Part shown: positions 10,061 through 19,941 of the stretch, in pieces
Layout of the letters: the number at the start of each line of letters is the position of its first letter
How positions within the stretch are numbered: position 1 is the stretch's first letter
Assembly (NCBI RefSeq): GCF_023016085.1
Contig: NZ_JALKBF010000002.1
Location: 117,797-181,796 of the forward strand
Origin: Aliiroseovarius sp. F47248L
Lineage (GTDB): Bacteria; Pseudomonadota; Alphaproteobacteria; Rhodobacterales; Rhodobacteraceae
DNA: 64,000 bases
Direction of reading: 5' to 3'
Position numbers and translations under genes: made by a program
The notes under the pieces: generated by a model
Seen by the model: the letters and a program-made list of their open reading frames with translations, nothing else
Databases searched by the model: none
Told to the model about the DNA's origin: nothing

Positions 10061-10575
10061 AGCGCCTGATCTTTCTAAGCCTTCTGGCGTTGATTGCCTG
10101 CAACGAGGAAGAGGCAAAGGCCCCGCCGCCTCCCACAGACATATCCGAACAGGCGCTGAGCTATTTCTGCCAGATGAACGTTGCCGAGCATGGCGGCCCC
10201 AAAGGGCAGATCCATCTGGACGGCCACCCGGCGCCACTGTTTTTCGCGCAGGTGCGTGACCTTGTCGCCTATCTGAAAAGCCCCGAGCGTGAGGCGGACA
10301 TCACCGCAATCTATGTCAGCGACATGGGCGTTGCGCAAAGTTGGGCCGATCCCGGCAAAGGCAACTGGATTGCCGCCGAAGATGCGATATATGTTGTTGG
10401 CGCGGATGTGGCTGGCGGTATGGGCGCACCCGAGATTGTGCCATTCGCCAACACCGACGACGCGGCTGTGTTCATTGCGCAATATGGCGGTGACACACAT
10501 AGGCTGGACACCATTCCTGACGACGCAGCCCTTGGCGCCGTTGATTTGAACAAGACGTTGGAGACACCTTCATGA
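10057..10575 (+). CDS. nosL: NosL, copper-binding lipoprotein
   Basis: NosL is an outer-membrane-facing copper chaperone that donates Cu(I) to NosZ. The first 15 residues form a lipoprotein signal ending in LIAC (Cys15). The conserved copper motif C38-x-M40 follows in FCQMNVAEHGGPKGQI, as expected for NosL. The 172-residue length is typical. Both ends overlap neighbouring genes by four bases, so expression is coupled to nosY and nosX. Confidence 0.95.
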   Translation: MKRLIFLSLLALIACNEEEAKAPPPPTDISEQALSYFCQMNVAEHGGPKGQIHLDGHPAPLFFAQVRDLVAYLKSPEREADITAIYVSDMGVAQSWADPGKGNWIAAEDAIYVVGADVAGGMGAPEIVPFANTDDAAVFIAQYGGDTHRLDTIPDDAALGAVDLNKTLETPS

Positions 10576-11474
10576 GCATCCTGAACCGCCGTCGTTTTCT
10601 GGCCATCTCGGCCGCCGCGTTGGCGGTTCCGACAGGTGCAGCCGCTTCCACACCCGTCGCCCGCTGGACGGGCTATGCGCTGGGTGGCCCAGTGTCGATG
10701 CAACTTGTCGGCGTGGCCCAACCAGATGCGGACGCGATTTTCACCAAGGTCGAAGCTGAACTGAACCGGCTTGAGGATATTTTCAGCCTGTATCGCAACA
10801 ATTCCGAACTGTCACGCCTGAACCGTTTTGGCACGCTGGGCGATCCTTCCGCCGAGTTTTTGCATGTGCTTAGCGCCTGTGCCAGCTTGCACGCGACCAG
10901 CGAAGGACAGTTTGACCCAACCGTCCAACCGCTTTGGCTGGCAATCGCGAATGATGCAGGTGATGATGCAATCGCGGCGGCAAAATCGGTTGTGGGTTGG
11001 TCGAATGTAAGTTTTGACGCCAATCAGATCAGCTTGCCGAAAGGCGGAGCGCTGACCCTGAACGGGATTGCACAAGGGGCCGTGACTGACCGCATCGCCG
11101 CCCTTCTGCGTGGCCAGGGTTTGCATGATGTGTTGGTCGATATGGGCGAGATCGCCGCGTTGGGGCAGGGGCCGAACGGGCCGTGGTCCATTGGTGTTGC
11201 CAAGACGGACGGAACGTTGGTTCATCGTCTGACTGCAACGGATCGTGCGATAGCAACTTCGGTGCCGACAGCGATGGAAATTGGCGGCGCGCAGGGGCAC
11301 ATTCTGTCGCCGACCGGCAGCGCGGCAGTGCAGGCACTTGTGTCTGTTTCGGCCCCGACTGCGATGATTGCGGATGGGCTATCAACTGCGTTGTGTCTGG
11401 TTGATGAAGCCACGGGTGAAAACATTATTGCGGCTTTCCCCGATGCCAAGATCGAGGTCATCACCAGCGCCTGA
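10572..11474 (+). CDS. nosX: NosX, FAD:protein FMN transferase (ApbE family) for NosR
   Basis: NosX belongs to the ApbE family and transfers FMN from FAD to a Thr of NosR in the periplasm. The N-terminus has a Tat-like signal (NRRRFLAISAAAL), as NosX proteins do. The ApbE core is visible: YALGGPVSMQL, EDIFSLYRNNSELSRLN, LNGIAQGAVTDRIA and VDMGEIAALG. At 300 residues it is full length. It is the last gene of the operon and ends 6 bases from the convergent tamB stop. No hairpin terminator is visible between them. Confidence 0.95.
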   Translation: MSILNRRRFLAISAAALAVPTGAAASTPVARWTGYALGGPVSMQLVGVAQPDADAIFTKVEAELNRLEDIFSLYRNNSELSRLNRFGTLGDPSAEFLHVLSACASLHATSEGQFDPTVQPLWLAIANDAGDDAIAAAKSVVGWSNVSFDANQISLPKGGALTLNGIAQGAVTDRIAALLRGQGLHDVLVDMGEIAALGQGPNGPWSIGVAKTDGTLVHRLTATDRAIATSVPTAMEIGGAQGHILSPTGSAAVQALVSVSAPTAMIADGLSTALCLVDEATGENIIAAFPDAKIEVITSA

Positions 11475-11480
11475 TTTTGG

Positions 11481-14400
11481 TCAGTAATCCCGTTCGTAGT
11501 AGATCCCGATGGTGCTTTCGCCATCGGATCCGACCGTGCCACGCGCCGTCACCGACGGACTGATGGTCAGGTTCAGGTTCACCTCGGTATCGCCATCAGC
11601 GCCGATGTTCACATCGGTATAGATGTTTTCCGAGATATATTTGCCAACACTCAACGATGCTTCACCATCTTCATTTGTGGTCAGATCAAGATCATCCAGT
11701 CCGAAGTTCTTGCGCAGGTTGCCAACGATTCCGTCACCACCCTTGCCGGCCAGTGTCCTGACCGCTGCGGCCAGCTGCAAGGCTTGCAAAGCAGAAATTT
11801 CCGAGATGCTGCGTCCGAACAGAAGCCGTGCCAGAACCTCGTCTTCGGGCAATGCAGGACTTGAAGTGAACGTGACTTCGGGGGCCGAGACCGGGCCGAT
11901 CACATTGATCGTTACAGTGATGTCGTCGGATTGGGAAACGGCCGCAAATCTTAGATAGGGGTCGAACGCACCACGCAAACTGACGTGACCCTCGGTCAGG
12001 GTCAGGCGTTTGCCAAGGATATCCAACCGTCCGCGGATCAGATCAAACTCGCCAACTGGGCGCACATCTGCACTGGTGCCGGTCAGACGTAGCTCTCCGC
12101 CCAACTCGGCGTCTAACCCGCGACCACGCACAAAAATCTGACTGGGCGCGCGCAAAGTGATGTCGATGGGATAGGGGCGGGCAGTGCCGGTCGCGGCAGG
12201 GTCCGTTTCGACAATCAAGCCCGCAAAGGCACGCGTTTGGCGTGACGCGGCAGTTTCGTTGATATGATCCAGTTCCGCTATGATCGGCACCGTGCTTGCG
12301 GGCACATCCGAGATGCGGATTTCCGTGCGTCCCAGTTCCATGTCTGCCCGCAATGTGGCCCCGCCGATTAGTGGCCCACGCAGGGTGGCCGATCCATTTA
12401 CGGTGGTGTCAAACAGATTTCCATCGGTCAGCGTCACTTGATTGACGTCGACTTCTAGATCGGCCTGATAGGGCGTTTCCAGCCCAACGGTGCCACGCGC
12501 CGTGACCTGCCCCCCGTTAACAACCGATGTGGTGATGTTCAGATCGGCACGGCCATTAGACAGAACAGCGGTCGCGCTGGTGATGTCCAGCGCTTGGCGG
12601 AACGTGGGCAGCGTCAAACGCGCACCGGTGGACTGCACCCGACCGGACACCGAGGACAACGCAAGCGGGCCGTTTAGCGTCAAATCATATGCAGCTTGTC
12701 CGGTCAGCAAGCGAGGCTGAATAAATCGGTTGGCCAATTCAAGCGGGGCAGTGCCGTTGATAGCCAGATTGGCGCTGCTGACGTCCGAACGCACAGAGCC
12801 GTTTAAGTTGCCAGTCGCGCCGCCCGGCCCGGTTGCAGAGGCTGAAAGCTGCCAGGTATCGTCCACAAGTGTCGCAGTGCCGTTGGCCGAACCGGGCCCG
12901 GATATCCCGTTTGCCACAACTCCGACATCACGCAAATTAACCTGAAATGTTAAAGTGTTGCGCCCATCAATGTCTTGCCCCGTCGCTTGTGCGGTCAGCT
13001 CTGGGGTGTTGATCGACAGGGTATCCACGAACACAACCTTGCCGGGGTTACCATGAGCGCGGGCCATGAAAGTGCTGGCCCCACGGGTCAGGCCATCCAG
13101 CACCTCAACGCCCAGCCCAAGATTGGCGGTGGACCCTTCCACTTCGCCCTCAAAATAGCCTGTCGCCAGGTTGTAACTGCCCGAGGTCGTCGCCGAGATC
13201 GCGCCTGAGATCGGGTGGCCTGCCAGTTGTGCATAAGGGGCGAGTGACGCGGCTTTGGCGATCAGTGAGCCCTTGACCAGCCCTGGCCCGTCCTTGGTCA
13301 CATTAATTGTTCCATCGACCGAAGCAGCAACGCCACCCGGCGCTGTTACATCAGCCTGCACCGCCCAGACATCCTTGGTCTGAATGGCAGAGCCTTTTGC
13401 AGTCGCAGGGCCGGACAGACCGGGGTCGATAGCGGCTGCGTCCTTGATCCTCAGATCAAACTGAACGGCCGAGGCATCGGTTTTCAAGTCAGCCGTCACC
13501 GCAGCGACAGTTTGGTCGGTGGTGATGTTCAGCCGCTCCAGGCGCGTACCGGTTTCGTCACGTACGGCTTTCACGTCCAACCGGCTGGCCCCGGCAATCA
13601 GCGGATCAAACCGGGGCTGACCGATGCCAAGATCCGTGCCGTTGCCGGAAATTGTCAGGTCGAACGAACCGCCCAGCAGGTTGGCCTTGCCCTTGACCGT
13701 GACGGTTGCCGCACCCGTCAGCGGAGTGCCAGCCATCCCGGTAAATTGCGACAGGTCGCGTGCAGCCAGAACAAAATCCTTGTTGGTTGTGACCGTGATT
13801 CCGTTTTCCAGATCGTCGGCAGACAGGCTACCGGTGAGTTGATAATCCGTTCCTTCAAGGTCGATGTCTGTAACTTGAAAAGGTGCATCTTCACGCCAGT
13901 CAAACGACAGTTTCCCGGCTAACGCTGGACCGATGGCACGGGCAAGATCGACAGAGGAGGGCGCGATACCCAACACATCCAACGTTACATCTCCGTCCAT
14001 CCGACCCACCGTCGTGCCTTCACCGCGCACCAGCGCGCCGTTGGCGGTGATCTTTGCGTTCTCAAGCGCCAGATCGTCGCGGATCATGTTGTTCAGCGCG
14101 AAGACCGCCTGCCAAGCTTCACCATTTTCGGCGTCATAGCCGATGGCAATGTCAGCCGTCTGAACTTGCGTCTTGGTCCCTCCGACCGGCAACACGACCG
14201 GCGCGCCGTCTTCATGGGCCACCTTGCCTTGCAGCTTGAACCGCTCGGGCCAGCCACCTGCGGAAAGAGCAAGATCACCCTGAAGGGTCAGGGCTTCAGT
14301 CGTCAACTCAAGGGTTTCCAAATCCAGCGCACCGTCGGCAAATCGCCGTCCAGAGGCGGTTAGCGAAACATTTTCACCGAAGAAATCGCGATAGTCGGGC

Positions 14401-15278
14401 AGGAATACCGGCGCGATGTCGCCTGACAACTGCGCGGCGAACCGTGTCAGCGTGACCGGATTGTCCGGGGTTGAGGCAGCGGCGTCGAGCTCGTCCTGCA
14501 CAGTGATCTGTCCGGTCAAACGTTGCGCTCCGTCGGTGGACAGATCTATTTCGGCGATGAAATCGGACAGCGGGCCAGTGCCCGCGACAGTCAGGCCGAT
14601 GGAGGGACGTCCCGGCAGGTCAAGTATGTTTGCCGCGATGCCATCGTCGCCTTCTTCAACAGCAAGGACCAGATCAAGCACTTCCGTGGCGTTGCTGAAG
14701 CTTCCGTCGAATTGCAACGCACCGCTTGGTCCGTCGGTGCGGGTGATGCTCAGCTGGGCTGTGCCTTCGCCACCTGACAAGCTGGCCGAGCCTTCCAAAC
14801 GCACCACGGCAGCTTCGCCAATCACGGGTTGTGCAATCTCGACCCGGTCAGCCTTGATCACGCCGATCTCGACCGATACAGGAAGTTCTGGCAATGAAAA
14901 CCCTGAAGCCTCGGGCGTGGCTGTGCCGCCAACCGGAACAGGTCTGCGAGCAATGATGATTTCTTTTGCCTGTATCTGGTCGATATTGATCGCGCCGCGC
15001 AACAGGCTGGACCGGGTCCAGGACAGAACAAGGTCATTCAGCGTCAACCAGATCCCGTCGTCATCCGCGATGGTGATTTGTTCCACTGTGGCTTTTGAAC
15101 TGAATGCGCCCTGAAATCCGATGATGCGAATATCGCGACCCACATCCGACAGATTGTCTTCCAGAAGGGCCTGCAAATAGCCGCGGTCGTCTTTTTCATC
15201 CAATTCGGTCTGCGCCAGCGCTGGACCAATCCAGCACAAAGCCGCCAAGGAAACGAGTATTCGAAAAAGATGACTCAA
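11481..15278 (-). CDS. tamB: TamB, translocation and assembly module inner-membrane subunit
   Basis: TamB is an AsmA-like bridge protein anchored in the inner membrane. It spans the periplasm and works with TamA in outer-membrane protein insertion or lipid movement. The 1265-residue product starts with a signal anchor (LFRILVSLAALCWIGPALA), then has long beta-rich repeats typical of the family. It ends in the conserved DUF490/TamB domain (LPEDEVLARLLFGRSISEIS, GNLRKNFGLDDLDL, then a beta strand ending in YYERDY). Its start overlaps the tamA stop by four bases, so the two genes form one minus-strand operon. Confidence 0.95.
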   Translation of the reverse strand: MSHLFRILVSLAALCWIGPALAQTELDEKDDRGYLQALLEDNLSDVGRDIRIIGFQGAFSSKATVEQITIADDDGIWLTLNDLVLSWTRSSLLRGAINIDQIQAKEIIIARRPVPVGGTATPEASGFSLPELPVSVEIGVIKADRVEIAQPVIGEAAVVRLEGSASLSGGEGTAQLSITRTDGPSGALQFDGSFSNATEVLDLVLAVEEGDDGIAANILDLPGRPSIGLTVAGTGPLSDFIAEIDLSTDGAQRLTGQITVQDELDAAASTPDNPVTLTRFAAQLSGDIAPVFLPDYRDFFGENVSLTASGRRFADGALDLETLELTTEALTLQGDLALSAGGWPERFKLQGKVAHEDGAPVVLPVGGTKTQVQTADIAIGYDAENGEAWQAVFALNNMIRDDLALENAKITANGALVRGEGTTVGRMDGDVTLDVLGIAPSSVDLARAIGPALAGKLSFDWREDAPFQVTDIDLEGTDYQLTGSLSADDLENGITVTTNKDFVLAARDLSQFTGMAGTPLTGAATVTVKGKANLLGGSFDLTISGNGTDLGIGQPRFDPLIAGASRLDVKAVRDETGTRLERLNITTDQTVAAVTADLKTDASAVQFDLRIKDAAAIDPGLSGPATAKGSAIQTKDVWAVQADVTAPGGVAASVDGTINVTKDGPGLVKGSLIAKAASLAPYAQLAGHPISGAISATTSGSYNLATGYFEGEVEGSTANLGLGVEVLDGLTRGASTFMARAHGNPGKVVFVDTLSINTPELTAQATGQDIDGRNTLTFQVNLRDVGVVANGISGPGSANGTATLVDDTWQLSASATGPGGATGNLNGSVRSDVSSANLAINGTAPLELANRFIQPRLLTGQAAYDLTLNGPLALSSVSGRVQSTGARLTLPTFRQALDITSATAVLSNGRADLNITTSVVNGGQVTARGTVGLETPYQADLEVDVNQVTLTDGNLFDTTVNGSATLRGPLIGGATLRADMELGRTEIRISDVPASTVPIIAELDHINETAASRQTRAFAGLIVETDPAATGTARPYPIDITLRAPSQIFVRGRGLDAELGGELRLTGTSADVRPVGEFDLIRGRLDILGKRLTLTEGHVSLRGAFDPYLRFAAVSQSDDITVTINVIGPVSAPEVTFTSSPALPEDEVLARLLFGRSISEISALQALQLAAAVRTLAGKGGDGIVGNLRKNFGLDDLDLTTNEDGEASLSVGKYISENIYTDVNIGADGDTEVNLNLTISPSVTARGTVGSDGESTIGIYYERDY

Positions 15279-17074
15279 AACGCTTGCCCGATACCAATGT
15301 AAATCTGCACGCCGTTGCCAGTACCACCCGAAATGGGGCCAGCCACGTCCAGCCGCAAGGGACCGATGGGGGTTTTGTATCGGACACCGATGCCGCCGCC
15401 TGTGTGCCAGTTGCCTTCACCGTCAAACAGGCTACCACCAGCGACATGGCCTGCATCAACAAAGCCGACAACGCCGATCTTGTCGGTGATCTGGGCGCGC
15501 AATTCGGCGGACAAAACGGCGAAAGACTGCCCGCCTGTGATCTCACCCCCGCCTGCATCAAGACCGAGCGACTGATAGGGTTGGCCGCGCACCGTGCCGC
15601 CACCGCCCGAGTAAAACAGATAGTCAGGGGGAATGTCGCCGCTGTCACCCGCGAGTACTGATCCAACCTGAACCCGTCCGGCAACGACGAACCGATCTTC
15701 AGCCCCAAAGCCGCGATAGGCGCGCCCGTCGCCATAAAGCCATGCACCCGTGCCGCCCGTGTCGACCGAGATGAACGGGATCGCCTCGGCCTTCAGATAG
15801 GTGCCGCGGGTGGCATCAAGTTTGTCGTTGCGCCGGTCCCATGTCAGCGACGACGGCAGCGCGAACAGGAAGAAGCGGCGGTCGCCCAGCACATCCGTTG
15901 TTTCGGAATACATCAATGCCGCGCCCAGCTCTCCCTCAAGCGTGTCCGAGAAGATGCGCTTGATCCCGCCGCCAAGGCTGGCACTGCGCGAGATATAGCC
16001 CGGCTCGTCTTCATAGGCGAGGCTGCCAAACACAAAAGCGTTCGTGTCGGGCCCAAATGTGGCGGGCTGATCCAGCCGCGCATCCAGATAATAATCGACG
16101 CCGCCATGCTGGCTGCCGATGCCCGAAACTTCGCCGTCAACGCGCAACCGCTCGGCCCCGCCGAACATGTTGCGGTGCATCCAGAAAGCGGTCAGCTGCA
16201 ACCCTTCAAGCGACCCAAGTTCGGCCCCGAAGCCAAAGCGGCGAGGCTCTTCATCGACCAATGCCAGCCCGATATCCATCGTGTTGTCCGGCCCCAGCGT
16301 TTCCGCTTCGGTCAGGGTGACGGATGAAAACGCACCCGTTCGACGCAAACGTTTCGCGACCGTTTCAAGATCGTCGGGGGAGAACACGCGACCCTCGGGG
16401 AAGCCCGCGATGCGCGCGATCCGATCAGAGCGCACAGCACTTTCGGTGGTTTGGCGCAGGGTGCCGAAGCGCACTTTCGGACCCGGTGCAAACCTCAGCG
16501 ATGCGGACAATTGTGCGCTGGCATGATTGGCGGTGATTGACTGGCCTGCCAGATCGACCTTCGCATGCCCGGCCTCGCGCCAACCCAACACGGCAGCATC
16601 CACCGCCTGTTGCACAGTGACACTTTTTGCAACCTCGCCCGCGCGAAATTTGGCGGGCATATCGGTGTTTGGGGCCAGCGGCGCGGCTTTCGCGGTGCCA
16701 AACCGGAACTGGCGACCGGGATCGACCGAAACGTCAATCCGACGGATAGATTGTGGCACGTCGAAGGGTGGGATCTGGGCTGCCTCGCGTCCATCCACGC
16801 GCACACGCACAACGCCGCCATAGTATCCGTTGGCGTAAAGGGTCTGTACCAACTGGCCATATTCGGCCAGCGCGGCGGCAAAGACATCACGCGTGTCCTT
16901 GTCGGCATCATTTTCAGCAGACAGCACCAGCGAGGCAGATTTCAGCTCATCTTCCAGCGTATTATCGCTACCGGTGACCGAGAAATTGACAACGTCCAGC
17001 GCCAATGCGGGCTGTAACGACCCACAAAACGTAAAAGCTAGGAATAACAGAGCCTTATCAAAGGTGAACCGCAA
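15275..17074 (-). CDS. tamA: TamA, outer-membrane Omp85-family assembly protein
   Basis: TamA is the outer-membrane partner of TamB. The 599-residue protein has a signal peptide (ending near PALA-LD), POTRA-like domains to about residue 270, and an Omp85 barrel with the late motif YFYSGGGGTVRGQPYQSLG (position approximate) and a terminal strand ending in Phe. The start is a TTG at 17074 with GGGAG about eight bases upstream. The nearest upstream ATG is out of frame. It is transcribed away from the glycosyltransferase at 17284. Confidence 0.93.
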   Translation of the reverse strand: MRFTFDKALLFLAFTFCGSLQPALALDVVNFSVTGSDNTLEDELKSASLVLSAENDADKDTRDVFAAALAEYGQLVQTLYANGYYGGVVRVRVDGREAAQIPPFDVPQSIRRIDVSVDPGRQFRFGTAKAAPLAPNTDMPAKFRAGEVAKSVTVQQAVDAAVLGWREAGHAKVDLAGQSITANHASAQLSASLRFAPGPKVRFGTLRQTTESAVRSDRIARIAGFPEGRVFSPDDLETVAKRLRRTGAFSSVTLTEAETLGPDNTMDIGLALVDEEPRRFGFGAELGSLEGLQLTAFWMHRNMFGGAERLRVDGEVSGIGSQHGGVDYYLDARLDQPATFGPDTNAFVFGSLAYEDEPGYISRSASLGGGIKRIFSDTLEGELGAALMYSETTDVLGDRRFFLFALPSSLTWDRRNDKLDATRGTYLKAEAIPFISVDTGGTGAWLYGDGRAYRGFGAEDRFVVAGRVQVGSVLAGDSGDIPPDYLFYSGGGGTVRGQPYQSLGLDAGGGEITGGQSFAVLSAELRAQITDKIGVVGFVDAGHVAGGSLFDGEGNWHTGGGIGVRYKTPIGPLRLDVAGPISGGTGNGVQIYIGIGQAF

Positions 17075-17283
17075 TTCCCAACTCCCATCTTGTGCAAATC
17101 ACGTTGTCGTTCTGTTCCAGCCTAACGTGAAGCGATGGAAGCCTCCACCGGTTTTGCGACATCGGCGGGAAATTGCTGGATAGAAGCGGCTTGAGGTTTA
17201 CACATCGACGACGGATCCAACGATGACGGCGTCTTTTGTTTACAAGGCCTTCGCGTCTAAGCTAACTAGCGGGGAAACGCGCC
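17075..17283. promoter_or_regulatory. Divergent intergenic region between tamA and a glycosyltransferase
   Basis: This 209-base gap separates divergently transcribed genes and must hold both promoters. I see no convincing -35/-10 pair, no operator-like palindrome and no ORF with coding character. Confidence 0.4.
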
Positions 17284-18123
17284 ATGAATGGCGGAGCAGT
17301 TGGAAAGGGCACGAGTATGAGTGAACGACGAGCGGTTGCGTCCCTCTGGATTGGCGAAAAACTTCATTATCTGAACCAGCTGTGCCTGCTATCCCATGTC
17401 CGCGCCGGGCACCGGACAATCCTGTATTGTGCCGACAAGGTCGACAACGTGCCCGACGGGATCGAGGTGCGCCCTGCCTCCGAAATCATGGAACTGGATC
17501 GCGCGCTGATCGAGGCGACGAGTGCGTCGTTCCTGTCCAACGTGTTTCGCTACAAAATGATCCAGAAGATCGGCGCGATCTGGATTGACTGCGACGCTTT
17601 CTGCCACCGCCCCTTTCCCGAAGATCAGGACTATATCTTTGGCCGCCACGGCATGTCGGGCGCGCTGAACTGTGGCGTGGTCGGCTTGCCGCAGCAATGC
17701 GAGTTGATGGATCAACTGCTGGATTACTATGACAACTTGCCCGATTATCCGGCGTGGTGGAACAAGAACCAGCGCAAGAAATATGACCGGCAAGACCCGA
17801 AACTGTCCCACGCCGCGCGGATATACAACGCCGAGCGGACCGCGTTCGGCCCGCAAGCCTTCACCTATTTCGCCAAGCAAACCGGGCAGTATGATCAGGC
17901 CAGCGACCGCGATGTTCTTTATCCGGTGCCGTTCCAGCTGAACGACATTTTCTATGATCCCTATGGCCGGGTCGAAGGGCATTTCACAGAAAACACTATG
18001 TCAGTGCATCTATACACCAACGGCACGAAACCGTGGTGGCAAAAGCACGCGCCATTGCCGGGGTCTTATGCCGCGCGGATGTGCGAACAGGTGGGCATTG
18101 ATCCGAACAAGGCACTGCGCTGA
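17284..18123 (+). CDS. Glycosyltransferase with DXD sugar-binding domain
   Basis: The 279-residue protein resembles the 'glycosyltransferase sugar-binding region containing DXD motif' family. The DXD is D102-C-D104 in the segment KIGAIWIDCDAFCHRPF, preceded by a Rossmann-like N-terminus. There is no signal peptide or membrane segment, so it should act in the cytoplasm on a nucleotide sugar. ATG 17284 has GGGGAAA in front; ATG 17317 (MSERR) is a reasonable alternative. It opens a plus-strand run of glycan genes. The acceptor and sugar are unknown. Confidence 0.85.
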   Translation: MNGGAVGKGTSMSERRAVASLWIGEKLHYLNQLCLLSHVRAGHRTILYCADKVDNVPDGIEVRPASEIMELDRALIEATSASFLSNVFRYKMIQKIGAIWIDCDAFCHRPFPEDQDYIFGRHGMSGALNCGVVGLPQQCELMDQLLDYYDNLPDYPAWWNKNQRKKYDRQDPKLSHAARIYNAERTAFGPQAFTYFAKQTGQYDQASDRDVLYPVPFQLNDIFYDPYGRVEGHFTENTMSVHLYTNGTKPWWQKHAPLPGSYAARMCEQVGIDPNKALR

Positions 18124-18183
18124 GCCACGCGCGACCAAGGGTGACACATCAGACTGAAGCCACATAAAAGCCCCCACGGCGAG

Positions 18184-19941
18184 TTGCTGGCCGTGTCGAT
18201 GATGAAGGACGAAGCGCCGTTCCTGCTGGAATGGTACGCGCATCATCTGGCGGTCGGTTTCACCAAGATCTTGGTCTATACCAACGACTGCACCGACGGC
18301 ACCGACGACATGCTGATCCGGCTGGAGGAGCTGGGGCTGGGCTATCACCGCCGCAACGACATTCCCGACGGGGTGAAGCCACAGCCATCCGCCATCAACT
18401 ATGCGCAGGCCGAGCCGATCGTGCGCGCGGCCGATTGGGTATTGCTGTTCGATGCAGACGAGTTTCTGTGTATCAACTATGGCGATGGCACGCTGGATGC
18501 GATGCTGGACGCGGCGGGCGATGCCAACGGGATTGTCATCACATGGCGCATTTTCGGGTCAGGCAACATCGTGGACTGGAGCCGCGCTCCAGTGACCGAG
18601 CAATACCTCTATGCCGCGCCGCCCACCTGGAACAAGGGGTGGGGGGTCAAGACCCTGTTCAAGTTCGACCATGACAAGTGGAAACTTGGCATCCACCGCC
18701 CCTCGATCAAGAACAAGCATCTGGAAACCGATTTCCCCGACAGCATCAAATGGCTGAACGGCTCCGGTCTGCCGATGGAGGATTACTTCAAGTTTCGCGG
18801 CTGGCGGTCGATCCGGCGCACTGTTGGGTATCAGTGGGCGCAGATGAACCATTACGCGGTGAAGTCCGTCGACAGCTATGCGGTGCGCAAGTTCCGCGGC
18901 AACGTGAACAACAAGAAAGACAAATACAACGCCGACTACTGGGCGCTTCAGGATCGCAACGAAGTGCGGGACGACAAAATCCTGCGCTATTCGGAAAAGC
19001 GGCAGGCGATCATGGACGAGCTGCTGACCGACCCCGTGCTGAACAAGCTGCATTATCAGGCGTTGGAGCGGATCGAGGCGCGGCTGGACGATTATCGCAA
19101 GACGGATGCCTATGAAGCGTTGAAGCAATCGCTGATCGAGGCGTCGAAGGTGCCGATCACGCAGGTGTCCGCCAAGCCGCCCAAGGCGCGCGACCCTGCC
19201 GAAATTGCCGCCTTAATGTCGAAGGTCGAAAAACAAAACGCCGAGCGCCCGGTGGAAGAGCGACGCACCAAACCCTCGGCCGAGTTCATCGACACCCACG
19301 AAGGTGGTGACGGTTTCGTGGTGGGTGACATTGACGTGTCCGCCGACGCGGCGGTGGACTGGATCGCCAATCACGGGATCGAGATGCCGGCGGATGTGCG
19401 CATCTTCTCGCCCAGCCAGCTTGATATGGTGCTGCGCGGCAAATACCAGCGCAAGCTGGCGCGGCTGTCCGGGCGGATGGTCGAAAACGGAAACAGGGTG
19501 CTGGACCTTGGCGCGGGGGTCGGCTTTCTGTCGATCTATACCTGCACGATCTTTGACCGCGCGACGGTAATCGCGCAGGAAGACAACGCCTCGCGCCTTG
19601 TGATCGCGCGTAATATTTTGGACCGAAATGGGCTGGATTTCGGTGCACGGCTGTCCTTTGACAACACGCAGGTAAACTGGCCCGACGATCCGGGCCGGAC
19701 GGCGGATGCCGTCAACACGCTGATTTCAAGATATAAACCCGACGTCCTGCGCATCAGCTACGCCGATATTGGTGCCGGTGTGCTGGGCAAGCTGGATCTG
19801 GGCAGCATCGAACAGGTGGTACTGATCGGCGGAGCGGCACAGGGGTTTCACCACGCAGCGCACAAGGCCAAGGTCGCGGGCTTGACCCCGAACGAGGACG
19901 CCTCGGTGCCCGAGATTGTGCTGTTGGAGCAGAAAGCCTAG
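18184..19941 (+). CDS. GT2-family glycosyltransferase fused to a SAM-methyltransferase-like domain
   Basis: Residues 1-280 match the GT2-like family that opens with LLAVSMMKDEAPFLLEW, and have the metal-binding segment LLFDADEFL. Residues about 410-580 look like a class I methyltransferase (VLDLGAGVGFLS motif I, FkbM-like). The start is uncertain. The frame continues upstream of TTG 18184 to a stop at 18142, and AAGGGTGA (18137-18144) sits just before an ATC at 18148 that would begin IRLKPHKSPHGELLAV, the usual N-terminus of this family. A near-cognate start or a base error at 18148-18150 is possible. The stop overlaps the convergent gene's stop within the shared bases CTAG. Confidence 0.82.
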   Translation: MLAVSMMKDEAPFLLEWYAHHLAVGFTKILVYTNDCTDGTDDMLIRLEELGLGYHRRNDIPDGVKPQPSAINYAQAEPIVRAADWVLLFDADEFLCINYGDGTLDAMLDAAGDANGIVITWRIFGSGNIVDWSRAPVTEQYLYAAPPTWNKGWGVKTLFKFDHDKWKLGIHRPSIKNKHLETDFPDSIKWLNGSGLPMEDYFKFRGWRSIRRTVGYQWAQMNHYAVKSVDSYAVRKFRGNVNNKKDKYNADYWALQDRNEVRDDKILRYSEKRQAIMDELLTDPVLNKLHYQALERIEARLDDYRKTDAYEALKQSLIEASKVPITQVSAKPPKARDPAEIAALMSKVEKQNAERPVEERRTKPSAEFIDTHEGGDGFVVGDIDVSADAAVDWIANHGIEMPADVRIFSPSQLDMVLRGKYQRKLARLSGRMVENGNRVLDLGAGVGFLSIYTCTIFDRATVIAQEDNASRLVIARNILDRNGLDFGARLSFDNTQVNWPDDPGRTADAVNTLISRYKPDVLRISYADIGAGVLGKLDLGSIEQVVLIGGAAQGFHHAAHKAKVAGLTPNEDASVPEIVLLEQKA

